Source: Bacteroidota bacterium
Lineage (GTDB): Bacteria > Bacteroidota > Bacteroidia > Sphingobacteriales > Sphingobacteriaceae
Assembly (NCBI GenBank): GCA_023450085.1
Contig: JAEXHI010000038.1
Location: 36,519-100,518 of the forward strand
DNA length: 64,000 nt
Direction of reading: 5' to 3'
Shown: in pieces, positions 24,621 through 32,940 of the stretch
Layout: each line of letters starts with the position of its first letter
Position numbering within the stretch: position 1 is the first letter of the stretch
Made by a program: the position numbers and the translations under genes
The notes under the pieces: model-generated
The model's database searches: none
What the model was told of the DNA's origin: nothing
Seen by the model: only the letters and a program-made list of their open reading frames with translations

Positions 24621-25874
24621 GTTCCTAGAAAGTACACTCATCATTGCCGAAGCCTTAAGTAGGCACTCTTCATATTCCTTCTCACTTTCTGATTGATAGG
24701 TAATGGCGCCGCCGACCTGAAAGGAGAGATATTTGTTGGTCGCATTATAAAGGATGCTTCTGATGACTACATTAAAATCAAAATCCCCATTAGGACTGAT
24801 ATATCCTAAAGAACCCGAATAAACACCACGCTTGCTTACTTCATATTGGTCTATGAGTTGCATGGCTCGTAGTTTTGGTGCACCCGTCATGGAGCCCATA
24901 GGGAATGTGTTTTTGATAGCATCCACAAAATGTACCTCAGGCGAAAGATCACAGCTAATGCTAGATATCATTTGATGTACTTGAGGGAAACTATAAATGC
25001 CAAAAAGTTCATCAACTTTTACGGTTCCTTTTACGGCACTTTTGGTGAGGTCATTTCTAACCAAATCCACTATCATGACATTTTCAGCCTGTTCCTTTTC
25101 ACTGTTTCTAAGTGCGGTTTTGATTTGATGATCTTCAGTAGGATCTTCGCTTCTTTTAGCAGTACCTTTAATAGGTTGCGAGGTGAGTTTTCGGCCGTTT
25201 TTGGCTAAAAATCTTTCTGGTGTAGCCGATAAAACAAATTTGTCTCGGATTTTGAGAAAGCCAGAAAATGGGGTAGGAGAAATAGCTTTGAGTTTATTGT
25301 ATACCAATAATGGGTCTATTTCAGCATGGTCATCAAAAAATTCTTGGCAAAAATTCATTTCATAAACATCGCCACGTTTGATATGCTGTTTGATACTTTC
25401 TAATTTATCCAGGTAAGCTTGTTTACTCAGTCTGCTTTTAATGGCAACTGGTGCTGTTGGTGATTCTTCTTTGGTTTTAAGTAGCAGAATCTCTTTTATA
25501 ATCGCTTGATCTCCTTTCAGAACATTGATTTGTTCTCCGCTAATTGAAATAAGATATTGCGGAACGAAAAAATATAAGTCAGGAAAATTAAGTGAATCGG
25601 TTTTAGGTTCCTCCAGTACCTCTACTTCGTTTTTTAAGTCGTAGCTAAGTAACCCAAACATCCAATCCTGATGTTCTTCTGCAAAAGTTTTTAAGTCTGA
25701 AAAGGCTTTACCTACGTTAGCGGATAATTCGTTTTCTACCCCGAAAGCGATTAGGCAGTCATGCTTACCATATTTATCAGCATAATGGTGCGAATCTAAA
25801 TAGCTACAAACTTCAAAACTAGCAGCGTATTGAAGTGCTTTCTGTTTAAAAACCTGAATTTGGTCTGGGCTCAT
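24618..25874 (-). CDS. pabB: Aminodeoxychorismate synthase component I (PabB-like)
   Basis: A 418-residue chorismate-binding enzyme. The C-terminal two thirds carries PIKGTAKR, where Lys distinguishes PabB (4-amino-4-deoxychorismate) from TrpE (Ala in the same place), plus ENVMIVDLVRNDL, FPMGSMTGAPKLRAM and the terminal GGAITYQSESEKEYEECLLKA. The N-terminal region is diverged, as usual. It supplies p-aminobenzoate for folate together with a lyase; the class IV aminotransferase at 39630-40466 is a good candidate. No glutaminase (PabA) is in the window. The stop lies in a heptamer repeat. Confidence 0.88.
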   Translation of the reverse strand: MSPDQIQVFKQKALQYAASFEVCSYLDSHHYADKYGKHDCLIAFGVENELSANVGKAFSDLKTFAEEHQDWMFGLLSYDLKNEVEVLEEPKTDSLNFPDLYFFVPQYLISISGEQINVLKGDQAIIKEILLLKTKEESPTAPVAIKSRLSKQAYLDKLESIKQHIKRGDVYEMNFCQEFFDDHAEIDPLLVYNKLKAISPTPFSGFLKIRDKFVLSATPERFLAKNGRKLTSQPIKGTAKRSEDPTEDHQIKTALRNSEKEQAENVMIVDLVRNDLTKSAVKGTVKVDELFGIYSFPQVHQMISSISCDLSPEVHFVDAIKNTFPMGSMTGAPKLRAMQLIDQYEVSKRGVYSGSLGYISPNGDFDFNVVIRSILYNATNKYLSFQVGGAITYQSESEKEYEECLLKASAMMSVLSRN

Positions 25875-25962
25875 CTTTATATCGCAAAGTTAAAAATGTT
25901 AAATGAAGCATGATTAATATTTAGAATTAATATCTTGGAAAATCAATGAATAAATCAAATTT

Positions 25963-26559
25963 ATGAGGAAAAAAATGTTAACGCTCTGTGTTTTGTTAGG
26001 TACTGCATTTGTGGTTAATGCTCAAAATACGGCTAAAGAAGGCTATCGGGATTTTAAGCTGTACAGGACTACCAAAGGTAATGCAGAGAGTATTGCAAAA
26101 ATGAAGACGCTGTTGCAGCAACAAGATCAACTTAGTGCTAAGCAGGTGACGAATTTACAGTATCATTTAGGAAGAATGCATGAAGAAATTGGTGACCCCG
26201 AAAATGCACTTTTGTATTATGAGCAATCGCTAAAAGGAGAAGCAAATTATACCGTTTTGCATAGAGCTTTAGGTTTTATCTATTTGGGTAAAACCAAGCC
26301 ATTCGTAAAAAAAATGAATGAGGCCAGTGCTGCTAAGAATGCTATCGCAAACGCAAATGCTTTTTCAAAATACAAGGACATGGTTTTAAAGGCGCTACCA
26401 CATTTAGAAAAGTATCAAGCTTGTGAACCAGACGAGGAGACACTAAATATGATCACCAACCTTTATAAAAGTATCAAAGACCAACAGTTAATTGCCAGCT
26501 TGCCCGACCGATTGAAAACGATGGAAGGAACTTGCGTAACTCTTTTGGATGATGAATAA
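25963..26559 (+). CDS. Exported TPR-like protein
   Basis: A 198-residue protein with a signal peptide ending near VVNAQ. One or two degenerate TPR units are visible (NLQYHLGRMHEEIGDPENALLYYEQSL; TVLHRALGFIYLGK), followed by a helical region and a Cys near the C-terminus (EGTCVTLLDDE). No enzymatic motif. It stands alone between pabB (divergent) and purA (convergent), sharing a bidirectional terminator with the latter. Function unknown. Confidence 0.72.
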   Translation: MRKKMLTLCVLLGTAFVVNAQNTAKEGYRDFKLYRTTKGNAESIAKMKTLLQQQDQLSAKQVTNLQYHLGRMHEEIGDPENALLYYEQSLKGEANYTVLHRALGFIYLGKTKPFVKKMNEASAAKNAIANANAFSKYKDMVLKALPHLEKYQACEPDEETLNMITNLYKSIKDQQLIASLPDRLKTMEGTCVTLLDDE

Positions 26560-26561
26560 AT

Positions 26562-26596
26562 AAAAAATCCCGTTGCAATTAACAACGGGATTTTTT
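26562..26596. terminator. Bidirectional terminator between the TPR gene and purA
   Basis: A 14-bp perfect stem, AAAAAATCCCGTTG (26562-26575) with CAACGGGATTTTTT (26583-26596). A/T tracts on both sides serve both converging genes. Confidence 0.92.
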
Positions 26597-26613
26597 ATGA
26601 AGATTAACTTTAC

Positions 26614-27891
26614 TTATTTTAAAGTTAAGGTTTGTGTTCTATCAGGGCCAACAGATAAATATTTGATTGGCACTTCTAATTCTTTTTCTAAGAACTCAAT
26701 GTATGATTTTAACTGTGCAGGAATTTGATCTAAAGAAGTAATCTTTGTCAAATCGGTTTTCCAGCCTTCTATTGCTTTCAATACAGGTTTTGGTTGTACA
26801 GTGATAATGTCGTACGGCATGTAATCGATGGTTTCTCCATCATGCTCGTAGTGAGTACAAGCATAAATAGTATCAAAACCATCTAGTACGTCAGCTTTCA
26901 TCATGATCAATTCAGTTACTCCATTTAACATGATGGCATATTTCAATGCAGGGATATCAATCCAGCCGCAACGACGAGCTCTGCCTGTAGTTGCACCAAA
27001 CTCATGACCCACTGCACGTAAAGTTTCGCCAGTTTCATCAAATAACTCGGTAGGGAATGGGCCACCACCAACTCTGGTGCAATAAGCCTTGAAAATTCCA
27101 TAAACATCACCAACTTTATTAGGAGCAATACCTAAACCGGTACAAGCGCCAGCAGTAGTGGTGTTAGATGAAGTTACAAATGGGTATGAGCCAAAGTCAA
27201 CATCTAATAAAGTACCTTGAGCACCTTCAGCCAATACTTTCTTGCCTTCTTTTAAGTAACCGTTTACAAAATGCTCGCTGTCTACGTGTGGAATAGATTT
27301 GATGAATTCGATCGCTTCAAAAAATGCGGCTTCTTTTTCGGTTAAATCATATTCAAACTCGTAATGAGAAAGGATTTCTTTGTGTTTTTGTACCAGCTTC
27401 TCGTATCTTTCTTTGAAGTCAGGTAAAGTAGTGTCACCTACGCGGATACCATTACGGCCAGTTTTGTCCATGTAAGTTGGACCAATGCCTTTTAAGGTAG
27501 AGCCAATTTTACCGGCACCCATTTTTTGCTCATTTGCAGCATCTAATAATTGATGAGTTGGTAAAATCAAATGAGCTTTACGAGCTAGCACTAATTTTCC
27601 TGCACCCACTGGATCTTGACCAGCAGCTTTTAGGTTATCTAATTCTCTTTTTAAAATGATTGGGTCAATTACTACGCCATTACCAATAAGGTTCATGGTT
27701 TTTTCATTGAAAATTCCAGAAGGGATGGTGTTTAAAACGAATTTTTTGCCATCAAATTCTAGGGTGTGTCCAGCATTTGGTCCGCCTTGAAAACGGGCAA
27801 TTAAATCATATTGTGGGCTAAGAACGTCAACAATTTTTCCTTTACCTTCATCGCCCCATTGCAGGCCTAGTAGTACATCTACTTGCGTCAT
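26614..27891 (-). CDS. purA: Adenylosuccinate synthetase
   Basis: A 425-residue GTP-dependent enzyme making adenylosuccinate from IMP and aspartate, the first committed step to AMP. GLQWGDEGKGKIVD at the N-terminus holds the catalytic Asp and the P-loop-like site. GPNAGHTLEF, the IGPTYMDKTGRNGIR region, and the GTP/aspartate loop TTTGRARRCGWID are all intact. It is downstream of the Fur-family and RelA/SpoT genes on the same strand, an order that recurs in Bacteroidota. Confidence 0.97.
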   Translation of the reverse strand: MTQVDVLLGLQWGDEGKGKIVDVLSPQYDLIARFQGGPNAGHTLEFDGKKFVLNTIPSGIFNEKTMNLIGNGVVIDPIILKRELDNLKAAGQDPVGAGKLVLARKAHLILPTHQLLDAANEQKMGAGKIGSTLKGIGPTYMDKTGRNGIRVGDTTLPDFKERYEKLVQKHKEILSHYEFEYDLTEKEAAFFEAIEFIKSIPHVDSEHFVNGYLKEGKKVLAEGAQGTLLDVDFGSYPFVTSSNTTTAGACTGLGIAPNKVGDVYGIFKAYCTRVGGGPFPTELFDETGETLRAVGHEFGATTGRARRCGWIDIPALKYAIMLNGVTELIMMKADVLDGFDTIYACTHYEHDGETIDYMPYDIITVQPKPVLKAIEGWKTDLTKITSLDQIPAQLKSYIEFLEKELEVPIKYLSVGPDRTQTLTLK

Positions 27892-27928
27892 TATTTTAAA
27901 TTAAGAGAATAAGATTGGTTATATGTGA

Positions 27929-28408
27929 TTAATTAGTTTGTGCTTTGTTTTTGATGGTTGCAGCAGCACTGCAATCAAAACATACCCCGTAAAGGTTTAA
28001 AGAATGGTGTTTGATATCAAATTTCAAAAGATCGCCAACCATGCTTTGGATTTGACCAATACGTGGGTCGCAAAATTCTACTACTTTACCACAATCAATG
28101 CAGATGACGTGGTCATGTTGATGATAACCATACGATTTTTCGAATTGCGCCATGTTTTTGCCAAATTGGTGCTTGGTAACCAAATCACATGAAACCAGTA
28201 ATTCCAATGTATTGTAAACAGTAGCTCTACTTACACGGTACTTTTGGTTTTTCATGTGGATATAAAGGGTTTCCACATCAAAATGGTCGTCTCTTGAATA
28301 GATTTCTTCTAAAATGGCGAAACGCTCAGGGGTTTTTCTTAAGTTTTTGTTTTCGAGATAGGCTTCGAAAATCTTTCTTACCAACTCGCTTGTATTCTGT
28401 TCAGACAT
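27929..28408 (-). CDS. Fur-family transcriptional regulator
   Basis: A 159-residue metal- or peroxide-sensing repressor. N-terminal winged helix (about 15-85: RKTPERFAILEEIYSRDDHFDVETLYIHM, then YRVSRATVYNTLELLVSCDLV). C-terminal dimerisation domain with HQHDHVICIDCGKVVEF and a second CxxC (YGVCFDCSA), forming the structural zinc site. The HHDH-type ligand region is present. Fur, PerR and Zur cannot be separated reliably by eye. It lies 37 bp upstream of purA and downstream of RelA/SpoT. Confidence 0.88.
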   Translation of the reverse strand: MSEQNTSELVRKIFEAYLENKNLRKTPERFAILEEIYSRDDHFDVETLYIHMKNQKYRVSRATVYNTLELLVSCDLVTKHQFGKNMAQFEKSYGYHQHDHVICIDCGKVVEFCDPRIGQIQSMVGDLLKFDIKHHSLNLYGVCFDCSAAATIKNKAQTN

Positions 28409-28425
28409 AGTTTTTAAACTCCACT

Positions 28426-28433
28426 CAAAGGTA
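28426..28433 (-). promoter_or_regulatory. -7 box of the Fur-family gene
   Basis: TACCTTTG on the minus strand, 17 bases upstream of the ATG at 28408. The -33 element is not clear. Confidence 0.45.
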
Positions 28434-28514
28434 ACTAATTGATTTCACACATTAAACGATTTGAAGGATTTATGTTGATAAATTACGTTATTGTTAAATT
28501 GTTTTGACGAAAAA

Positions 28515-28545
28515 GACTTACGAAGTTTTTAAAACTTCGTAAGTC
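28515..28545. repeat. Perfect palindrome GACTTACGAAGTTTT-T-AAAACTTCGTAAGTC
   Basis: Fifteen-base arms around a single central base, between RelA/SpoT (ends 28591) and the Fur-family gene. A near copy with three changes is at 34370-34400. It may also act as the transcript end of relA/spoT, although T tracts are short. Confidence 0.75.
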
Positions 28546-28590
28546 TCCTTTATAGCGACTAACTACTAACCACTAGTAACTAGCTACTTT

Positions 28591-30801
28591 TTAAGCATCA
28601 AACCTAGTCACCCCAGTAACGCCTTTTACTTCCAATAGGTTTTTAATGAGGTTGTCCAAGTGCTCTTTATCATTCACAAAAACCTTGATAGAGCCATCAA
28701 AAATACCATCATTGGTGTCAACCGTAATGGAACGCATGTTTACTTTAAAATCGTTGGAAATTACTTTGGTAATGTTGTTGATCAAACCTACATCATCAAT
28801 ACCTACAATGTGTAATCCCGTTAGGAAAGTCAGTTCATGTTGACGGTTCCATTTGGCTTTTACTACCCGATAGCCATAATTAGCCATTAACTGTGCTGCA
28901 TTTGGACAATTGGTACGGTGTATTTTAATGCCTTCGTTAACAGTGACAAAACCAAAAACGTCATCACCAGGAATTGGATTACAGCAGGCGGCAAGGGTAT
29001 AGTCAATTTTCTGAAGATCTTCGCCAATAAGCAAAATATCCGATTCTGGACCTTTTACCTTTTTCAATAAAGCATCTATGCGTTCATTGTCGCTAACCTT
29101 TTCAGAGCCTCTGTTTTCAATTTCTTTTTCGCTGGCTACATATTCCCTTAAATCTTTAAGTTCAATTTTGCCCTGTGCTACAGCAATAAACAAATCTTGA
29201 GTGGACTGTAGCTTAAAGAAATAGCTGATTTTATTAAGGTTGTCGGTGTTGTAAGTAATTTTAAGTGATTTTAGCTTACGCTCCAGTAACTCTTTTCCTT
29301 CTTCCGCAATTTTGCGTTTTTCCTCTTTTAACGAAGATTTGATTTTCGACTTCGCTTTTGCGGTAACTACAATGCTCAGCCAATCTTCTTTAGGGGTTTG
29401 TTTGCTCGAAGTGATGATTTCTACCTGATCGCCATTCTGAAGTTTGTAAGACAAAGGAACCAGCTTGTGGTTCACTTTAGCGCCAATACATTTAGCGCCA
29501 ATATCGGTATGGATTTCAAAAGCAAAGTCTAAAGCGGTGGCCCCCAATGGAAGCTGAAGCAAGGCACCTTTTGGTGTAAAAATGAAAATCTCATCAGAGA
29601 AAAGGTTCATTTTAAAATCGTCTAAGAAATCCAATGCATTCGACTCGGGATTGCTTAGCATTTCCCTTACCTTTTGGATCCATTGGTCAAGACCATTATC
29701 ATTGGTGCTTTCTTTGTATTTCCAGTGTGCCGCAAAACCTTTCTCAGCAATTTCATTCATCCGTTGCGTACGTATTTGTACTTCAACCCATTGTCCTTTA
29801 GGTCCCATCACTGTAGTATGCAGGGATTCGTATCCATTGCCTTTTGGAGAGGAAACCCAGTCACGTAGACGGTCGGGGTTAGGACGATATAAATCGGTTA
29901 CAATGGAATAAGCTTTCCAACAATCAGCTTTTTCACTTTCTGGAGGACTGTCCAAAATAATTCTGATGGCGAAAAGGTCATAAACTTCCTCAAAAGGAAT
30001 ATTCTTTTTCTTCATCTTATTCCATATCGAATGGATGGATTTGGGACGGCCATAGACGTTAGCAGTAAGCCCTTGTTCTGCTAAAATATCATTAATCGGC
30101 TCCACAAATGACTTGATAAAAGCATTTCTTTCTGCCTTTTTCTCATTCAGTTGGGTGGCAATGTATTTGTAGGTATCGGGCTCCAAATATTTCATGGATA
30201 GGTCTTCCAGCTCAGATTTGATGGCATAAAGGCCCAAACGATGTGCTAATGGAGCATACAAATAAATGGTTTCAGAAGCGATTTTCAACTGTTTGTGACG
30301 AGGCATAAAATCCATCGTACGCATATTGTGCAACCTGTCTGCTAATTTGATCAAAATCACCCTTACATCGTCTGCAAGAGTAAGCAACATTTTTCTGAAG
30401 TTTTCTGCTTGCAGAGAACTATTGGTGTCAAAAACACCGGATATTTTGGTTAGTCCATCGATAATTTTGGCTGTTTTTTTACCAAACTCACGTTCAATGT
30501 CTTCTAGGGTAATGTCTGTATCTTCCACAACATCGTGTAAAAGCGCACAAACAATAGAAGTGGTTCCTAGTCCAATTTCTTCTGCAGCAATTTGTGCCAC
30601 CGCAATTGGGTGGTATATGTAAGGCTCGCCAGATTTACGACGCATGTCTTTATGGCTCTCTAAAGCCATATCAAAAGCTTTGCGTATTTCCTTTTTATCT
30701 CCTCTTTGAAGAGTTGATTTACAAGCACGTAGCAAGGCCCTATACCTTTTTAGTATTTCTTTTTTCTCGGCTTCTAGATCTATCACTAATGCGTTCTTCA
30801 T
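28591..30801 (-). CDS. Bifunctional (p)ppGpp synthetase/hydrolase, RelA/SpoT family
   Basis: A 736-residue stringent-response enzyme. Hydrolase HD domain about 25-180 with intact HDVVEDTDIT and metal ligand pattern. Synthetase domain about 240-360 (YDLFAIRIIL; KGNGYESLHTTV). TGS domain about 400-465 (FTPKGALLQLPLGATALDFAF), the conserved Cys-containing region (AACCNPIPGDDVFGFVT), and a C-terminal ACT domain. Both catalytic halves look complete, so it should make and degrade (p)ppGpp. The RelA/SpoT-Fur-PurA order links stringent control to purine synthesis by position. Confidence 0.95.
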   Translation of the reverse strand: MKNALVIDLEAEKKEILKRYRALLRACKSTLQRGDKKEIRKAFDMALESHKDMRRKSGEPYIYHPIAVAQIAAEEIGLGTTSIVCALLHDVVEDTDITLEDIEREFGKKTAKIIDGLTKISGVFDTNSSLQAENFRKMLLTLADDVRVILIKLADRLHNMRTMDFMPRHKQLKIASETIYLYAPLAHRLGLYAIKSELEDLSMKYLEPDTYKYIATQLNEKKAERNAFIKSFVEPINDILAEQGLTANVYGRPKSIHSIWNKMKKKNIPFEEVYDLFAIRIILDSPPESEKADCWKAYSIVTDLYRPNPDRLRDWVSSPKGNGYESLHTTVMGPKGQWVEVQIRTQRMNEIAEKGFAAHWKYKESTNDNGLDQWIQKVREMLSNPESNALDFLDDFKMNLFSDEIFIFTPKGALLQLPLGATALDFAFEIHTDIGAKCIGAKVNHKLVPLSYKLQNGDQVEIITSSKQTPKEDWLSIVVTAKAKSKIKSSLKEEKRKIAEEGKELLERKLKSLKITYNTDNLNKISYFFKLQSTQDLFIAVAQGKIELKDLREYVASEKEIENRGSEKVSDNERIDALLKKVKGPESDILLIGEDLQKIDYTLAACCNPIPGDDVFGFVTVNEGIKIHRTNCPNAAQLMANYGYRVVKAKWNRQHELTFLTGLHIVGIDDVGLINNITKVISNDFKVNMRSITVDTNDGIFDGSIKVFVNDKEHLDNLIKNLLEVKGVTGVTRFDA

Positions 30802-30888
30802 TTGTATTTTCTAGGTAAAATTATAATGGATTTAAACTATAAAATGCTATATTGGGTTGTAGTTAAAGCGAATAAGCAAAAATAGCTT

Positions 30889-30896
30889 TAACTTTG
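30889..30896 (+). promoter_or_regulatory. -7 box of the DUF4294 gene
   Basis: TAACTTTG, 15 bases before the ATG at 30912. It overlaps a possible TTG start at 30894, which is therefore rejected. Confidence 0.5.
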
Positions 30897-30911
30897 AACA
30901 GGCATAAATTT

Positions 30912-31529
30912 ATGAAATTTTATCGTTTTTTTGCTCTTTCAATTGTCATCATTGCTGGTTTTAGCGCAAAGGCTCAAGACAGCACGGCAAAAGCTATTTG
31001 GCCAAAGTTGGGCAAAAATGATACCATTCGGGTAGCGGCTACCAATGATGGGGGGTACATGATTCCATGGATTGGCTTAAACGAGGTAGTAATTATAGGG
31101 CAGCGTATTTGGAAGTCGCCACAAGAGCAGATTGCTTATAATAGACTGAGATATAATGTGCTAAAAGTGATGCCGTATGCTTTATTTGCCAAACGTAGAT
31201 ATGAAAAACTGGAACGGGATTTAGCCGTAACTGCTGATCAAAAGGAACAGAAACGTTTGATCAAAGAGTGTGATAACGAAATAAAAAAAATGTTTAATAC
31301 CGAAATCAAGGAATTAACCATTACACAGGGACAAATATTAACTAAATTAATTGATAGAGAGGTAGGAAGAACCACTTACGATATTGTGAAACAGACAAAG
31401 GGTAAATTTGCGGCTTTTTCATATCAACTGGTTGCAAGAGTAGTAGGACATAATTTAAAGAATACCTACAGCGTTGAAGAAGATAGAGATATCGAATCCA
31501 TTATTAGAGGCTCCGGCTACTATCAGTAA
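30912..31529 (+). CDS. DUF4294 exported protein
   Basis: A 205-residue protein with a signal peptide ending near FSAKAQ. The body matches DUF4294: MIPWIGLNEVVIIGQRIWKSPQEQIAYNRLRYNVLKVMPYA, a helical Lys/Glu-rich middle, then the TKLIDREVGRTTYDIVKQTKGKF region and a C-terminal EDRDIESII. No function is assigned to the family. It is widespread in Bacteroidota. It is followed after 10 bp by glutathione peroxidase and probably co-transcribed with it. Confidence 0.82.
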   Translation: MKFYRFFALSIVIIAGFSAKAQDSTAKAIWPKLGKNDTIRVAATNDGGYMIPWIGLNEVVIIGQRIWKSPQEQIAYNRLRYNVLKVMPYALFAKRRYEKLERDLAVTADQKEQKRLIKECDNEIKKMFNTEIKELTITQGQILTKLIDREVGRTTYDIVKQTKGKFAAFSYQLVARVVGHNLKNTYSVEEDRDIESIIRGSGYYQ

Positions 31530-31539
31530 GTTTCAGCAA

Positions 31540-32043
31540 ATGAATTTAAAACCAACAGTGTATCCGTTTAAGGCTCGCCTGATCAACGGAACAGAAAAAA
31601 ACTTGGCCGACTATAGCGGTAAAGTATTGTTGATTGTGAACACTGCTTCAGGCTGTGGTTTCACGCCCCAATTGAAAGATCTACAGCAAATCAGAGATGA
31701 ATTTTCCGATCAAGGTTTTGAAATATTAGGTTTCCCTTCCAATGATTTTGGAAAACAGGAGCCTTTGGATGGAAAAGCAATCAATGAATTTTGTGAAGTG
31801 AACTACGGCGTACAGTTCCCGATTTTTGATAAAATCATGGTACGAGGTAAGGAAGCCCATCCTTTATTTAAGTTCTTGGCAGATAAAAAGCTGAACGGAA
31901 ACGTTACTTCTACGCCACGTTGGAATTTCCATAAATACCTCATCAACAAAAAAGGCGAAGTCGTAGAATATTTCTTTCCTTTCACTAAGCCTACTTCTTC
32001 TAAAGTGAAGAAAAAAATTCAACGTCTTTTAAACGAGCAATGA
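31540..32043 (+). CDS. Glutathione peroxidase-family thiol peroxidase
   Basis: A 167-residue peroxidase of the GPx fold. TASGCGFTPQ carries the catalytic Cys near residue 37 (Cys in place of selenocysteine). GFPSNDFGKQEP and the WNFHKYLINKKGEVVEYF region (catalytic Trp-Asn) are present. In bacteria such enzymes usually draw electrons from thioredoxin; this organism also makes bacillithiol (bshB1 follows 72 bp downstream). The ATG at 31540 is chosen over an in-frame start inside the preceding gene. Confidence 0.92.
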   Translation: MNLKPTVYPFKARLINGTEKNLADYSGKVLLIVNTASGCGFTPQLKDLQQIRDEFSDQGFEILGFPSNDFGKQEPLDGKAINEFCEVNYGVQFPIFDKIMVRGKEAHPLFKFLADKKLNGNVTSTPRWNFHKYLINKKGEVVEYFFPFTKPTSSKVKKKIQRLLNEQ

Positions 32044-32115
32044 GAAAATGATTGAGGGATAGAATTATAGCATTTCATTCACTCATTCAAAACTTACTCA
32101 TTCAAAATTAATGAT

Positions 32116-32832
32116 ATGAAATTAGATTTATTGATTTTGGCCGTACACCCCGACGATGCAGAATTGGGATGTTCTGGGACCATTATTAAACATATTGCAC
32201 AAGGAAAAAAGGTAGGGATTATTGATTTTACGCAAGGCGAATTAGGGACAAGAGGGACAATTGAAACTCGTGCTGCCGAAGCGGATGCTTCTTCTAAAAT
32301 CATGGGTTTACATGCTAGAGAGAACATTAAAATTAGAGATGGTTTCTTTAAAAATGATGAGCAGCATCAATTAGAAGTGGTAAAGATGGTGCGTAAATAC
32401 CAGCCTGAAATTATATTGACCAATGCCTTGTATGACCGTCATCCTGATCACGGAAGAGCATCTGAACTGGCGAATGATGCCATCTTTCTTTCGGGTTTAA
32501 GAAAAGTTGAAACTGATTTGGAAGGTGTTAATCAACAACCTTGGAGGCCACGATTGGTTTTACAGTATATTCAAGATACTTACATTAAGCCTGATATTAT
32601 TGTAGACATTTCTGAGCAAATGGAACAGAAGATTGAGACCATTAGAGCTTTCAAAACGCAGTTTGATAGCCCGAGCGAAGATGAACCGCAAACCTATATT
32701 TCCACCCCTGCATTTTTACAATCTGTGATTGCACGAGCAAGAGAAATGGGTAAAAATATCGGGGCAGAGTATGGTGAAGGTTTTACTTCTAGAAAACTTT
32801 TAGGGGTAGATAATCTTTTTGATTTAAGATAG
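32116..32832 (+). CDS. bshB1: Bacillithiol biosynthesis deacetylase BshB1
   Basis: A 238-residue zinc-dependent LmbE/PIG-L-type enzyme that deacetylates GlcNAc-malate in bacillithiol synthesis. The metal-binding AVHPDDAELGCSG is at residues about 9-21 and the second His motif YDRHPDHGRAS lies near 113. The TQGELGTRGT loop is typical of BshB1 rather than general GlcNAc-PI deacetylases. BshA and BshC are not in the window. Placement beside glutathione peroxidase fits a thiol-redox function. Confidence 0.93.
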   Translation: MKLDLLILAVHPDDAELGCSGTIIKHIAQGKKVGIIDFTQGELGTRGTIETRAAEADASSKIMGLHARENIKIRDGFFKNDEQHQLEVVKMVRKYQPEIILTNALYDRHPDHGRASELANDAIFLSGLRKVETDLEGVNQQPWRPRLVLQYIQDTYIKPDIIVDISEQMEQKIETIRAFKTQFDSPSEDEPQTYISTPAFLQSVIARAREMGKNIGAEYGEGFTSRKLLGVDNLFDLR

Positions 32833-32887
32833 AAATGCTGCGATAGCCAACAATTTTGGCCATTTATTGTTGTTTAAAGTATAGAAA

Positions 32888-32908
32888 AAAAACCATATAA
32901 TGGTTTTT
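32888..32908 (+). terminator. Possible terminator after bshB1
   Basis: AAAAACCAT (32888-32896) pairs with ATGGTTTTT (32900-32908) across a 3-nt loop, followed by GATTTTTAAC. Short and A/T-rich, so only moderately convincing. Confidence 0.45.
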
Positions 32909-32940
32909 GATTTTTAACTTTCTACTTTAAATTTTAAAAA

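Noticed and set aside
24618..25874. Anthranilate synthase component I (TrpE)
   Set aside because: The PIKGT motif has Lys as in PabB, and no trp genes are nearby.
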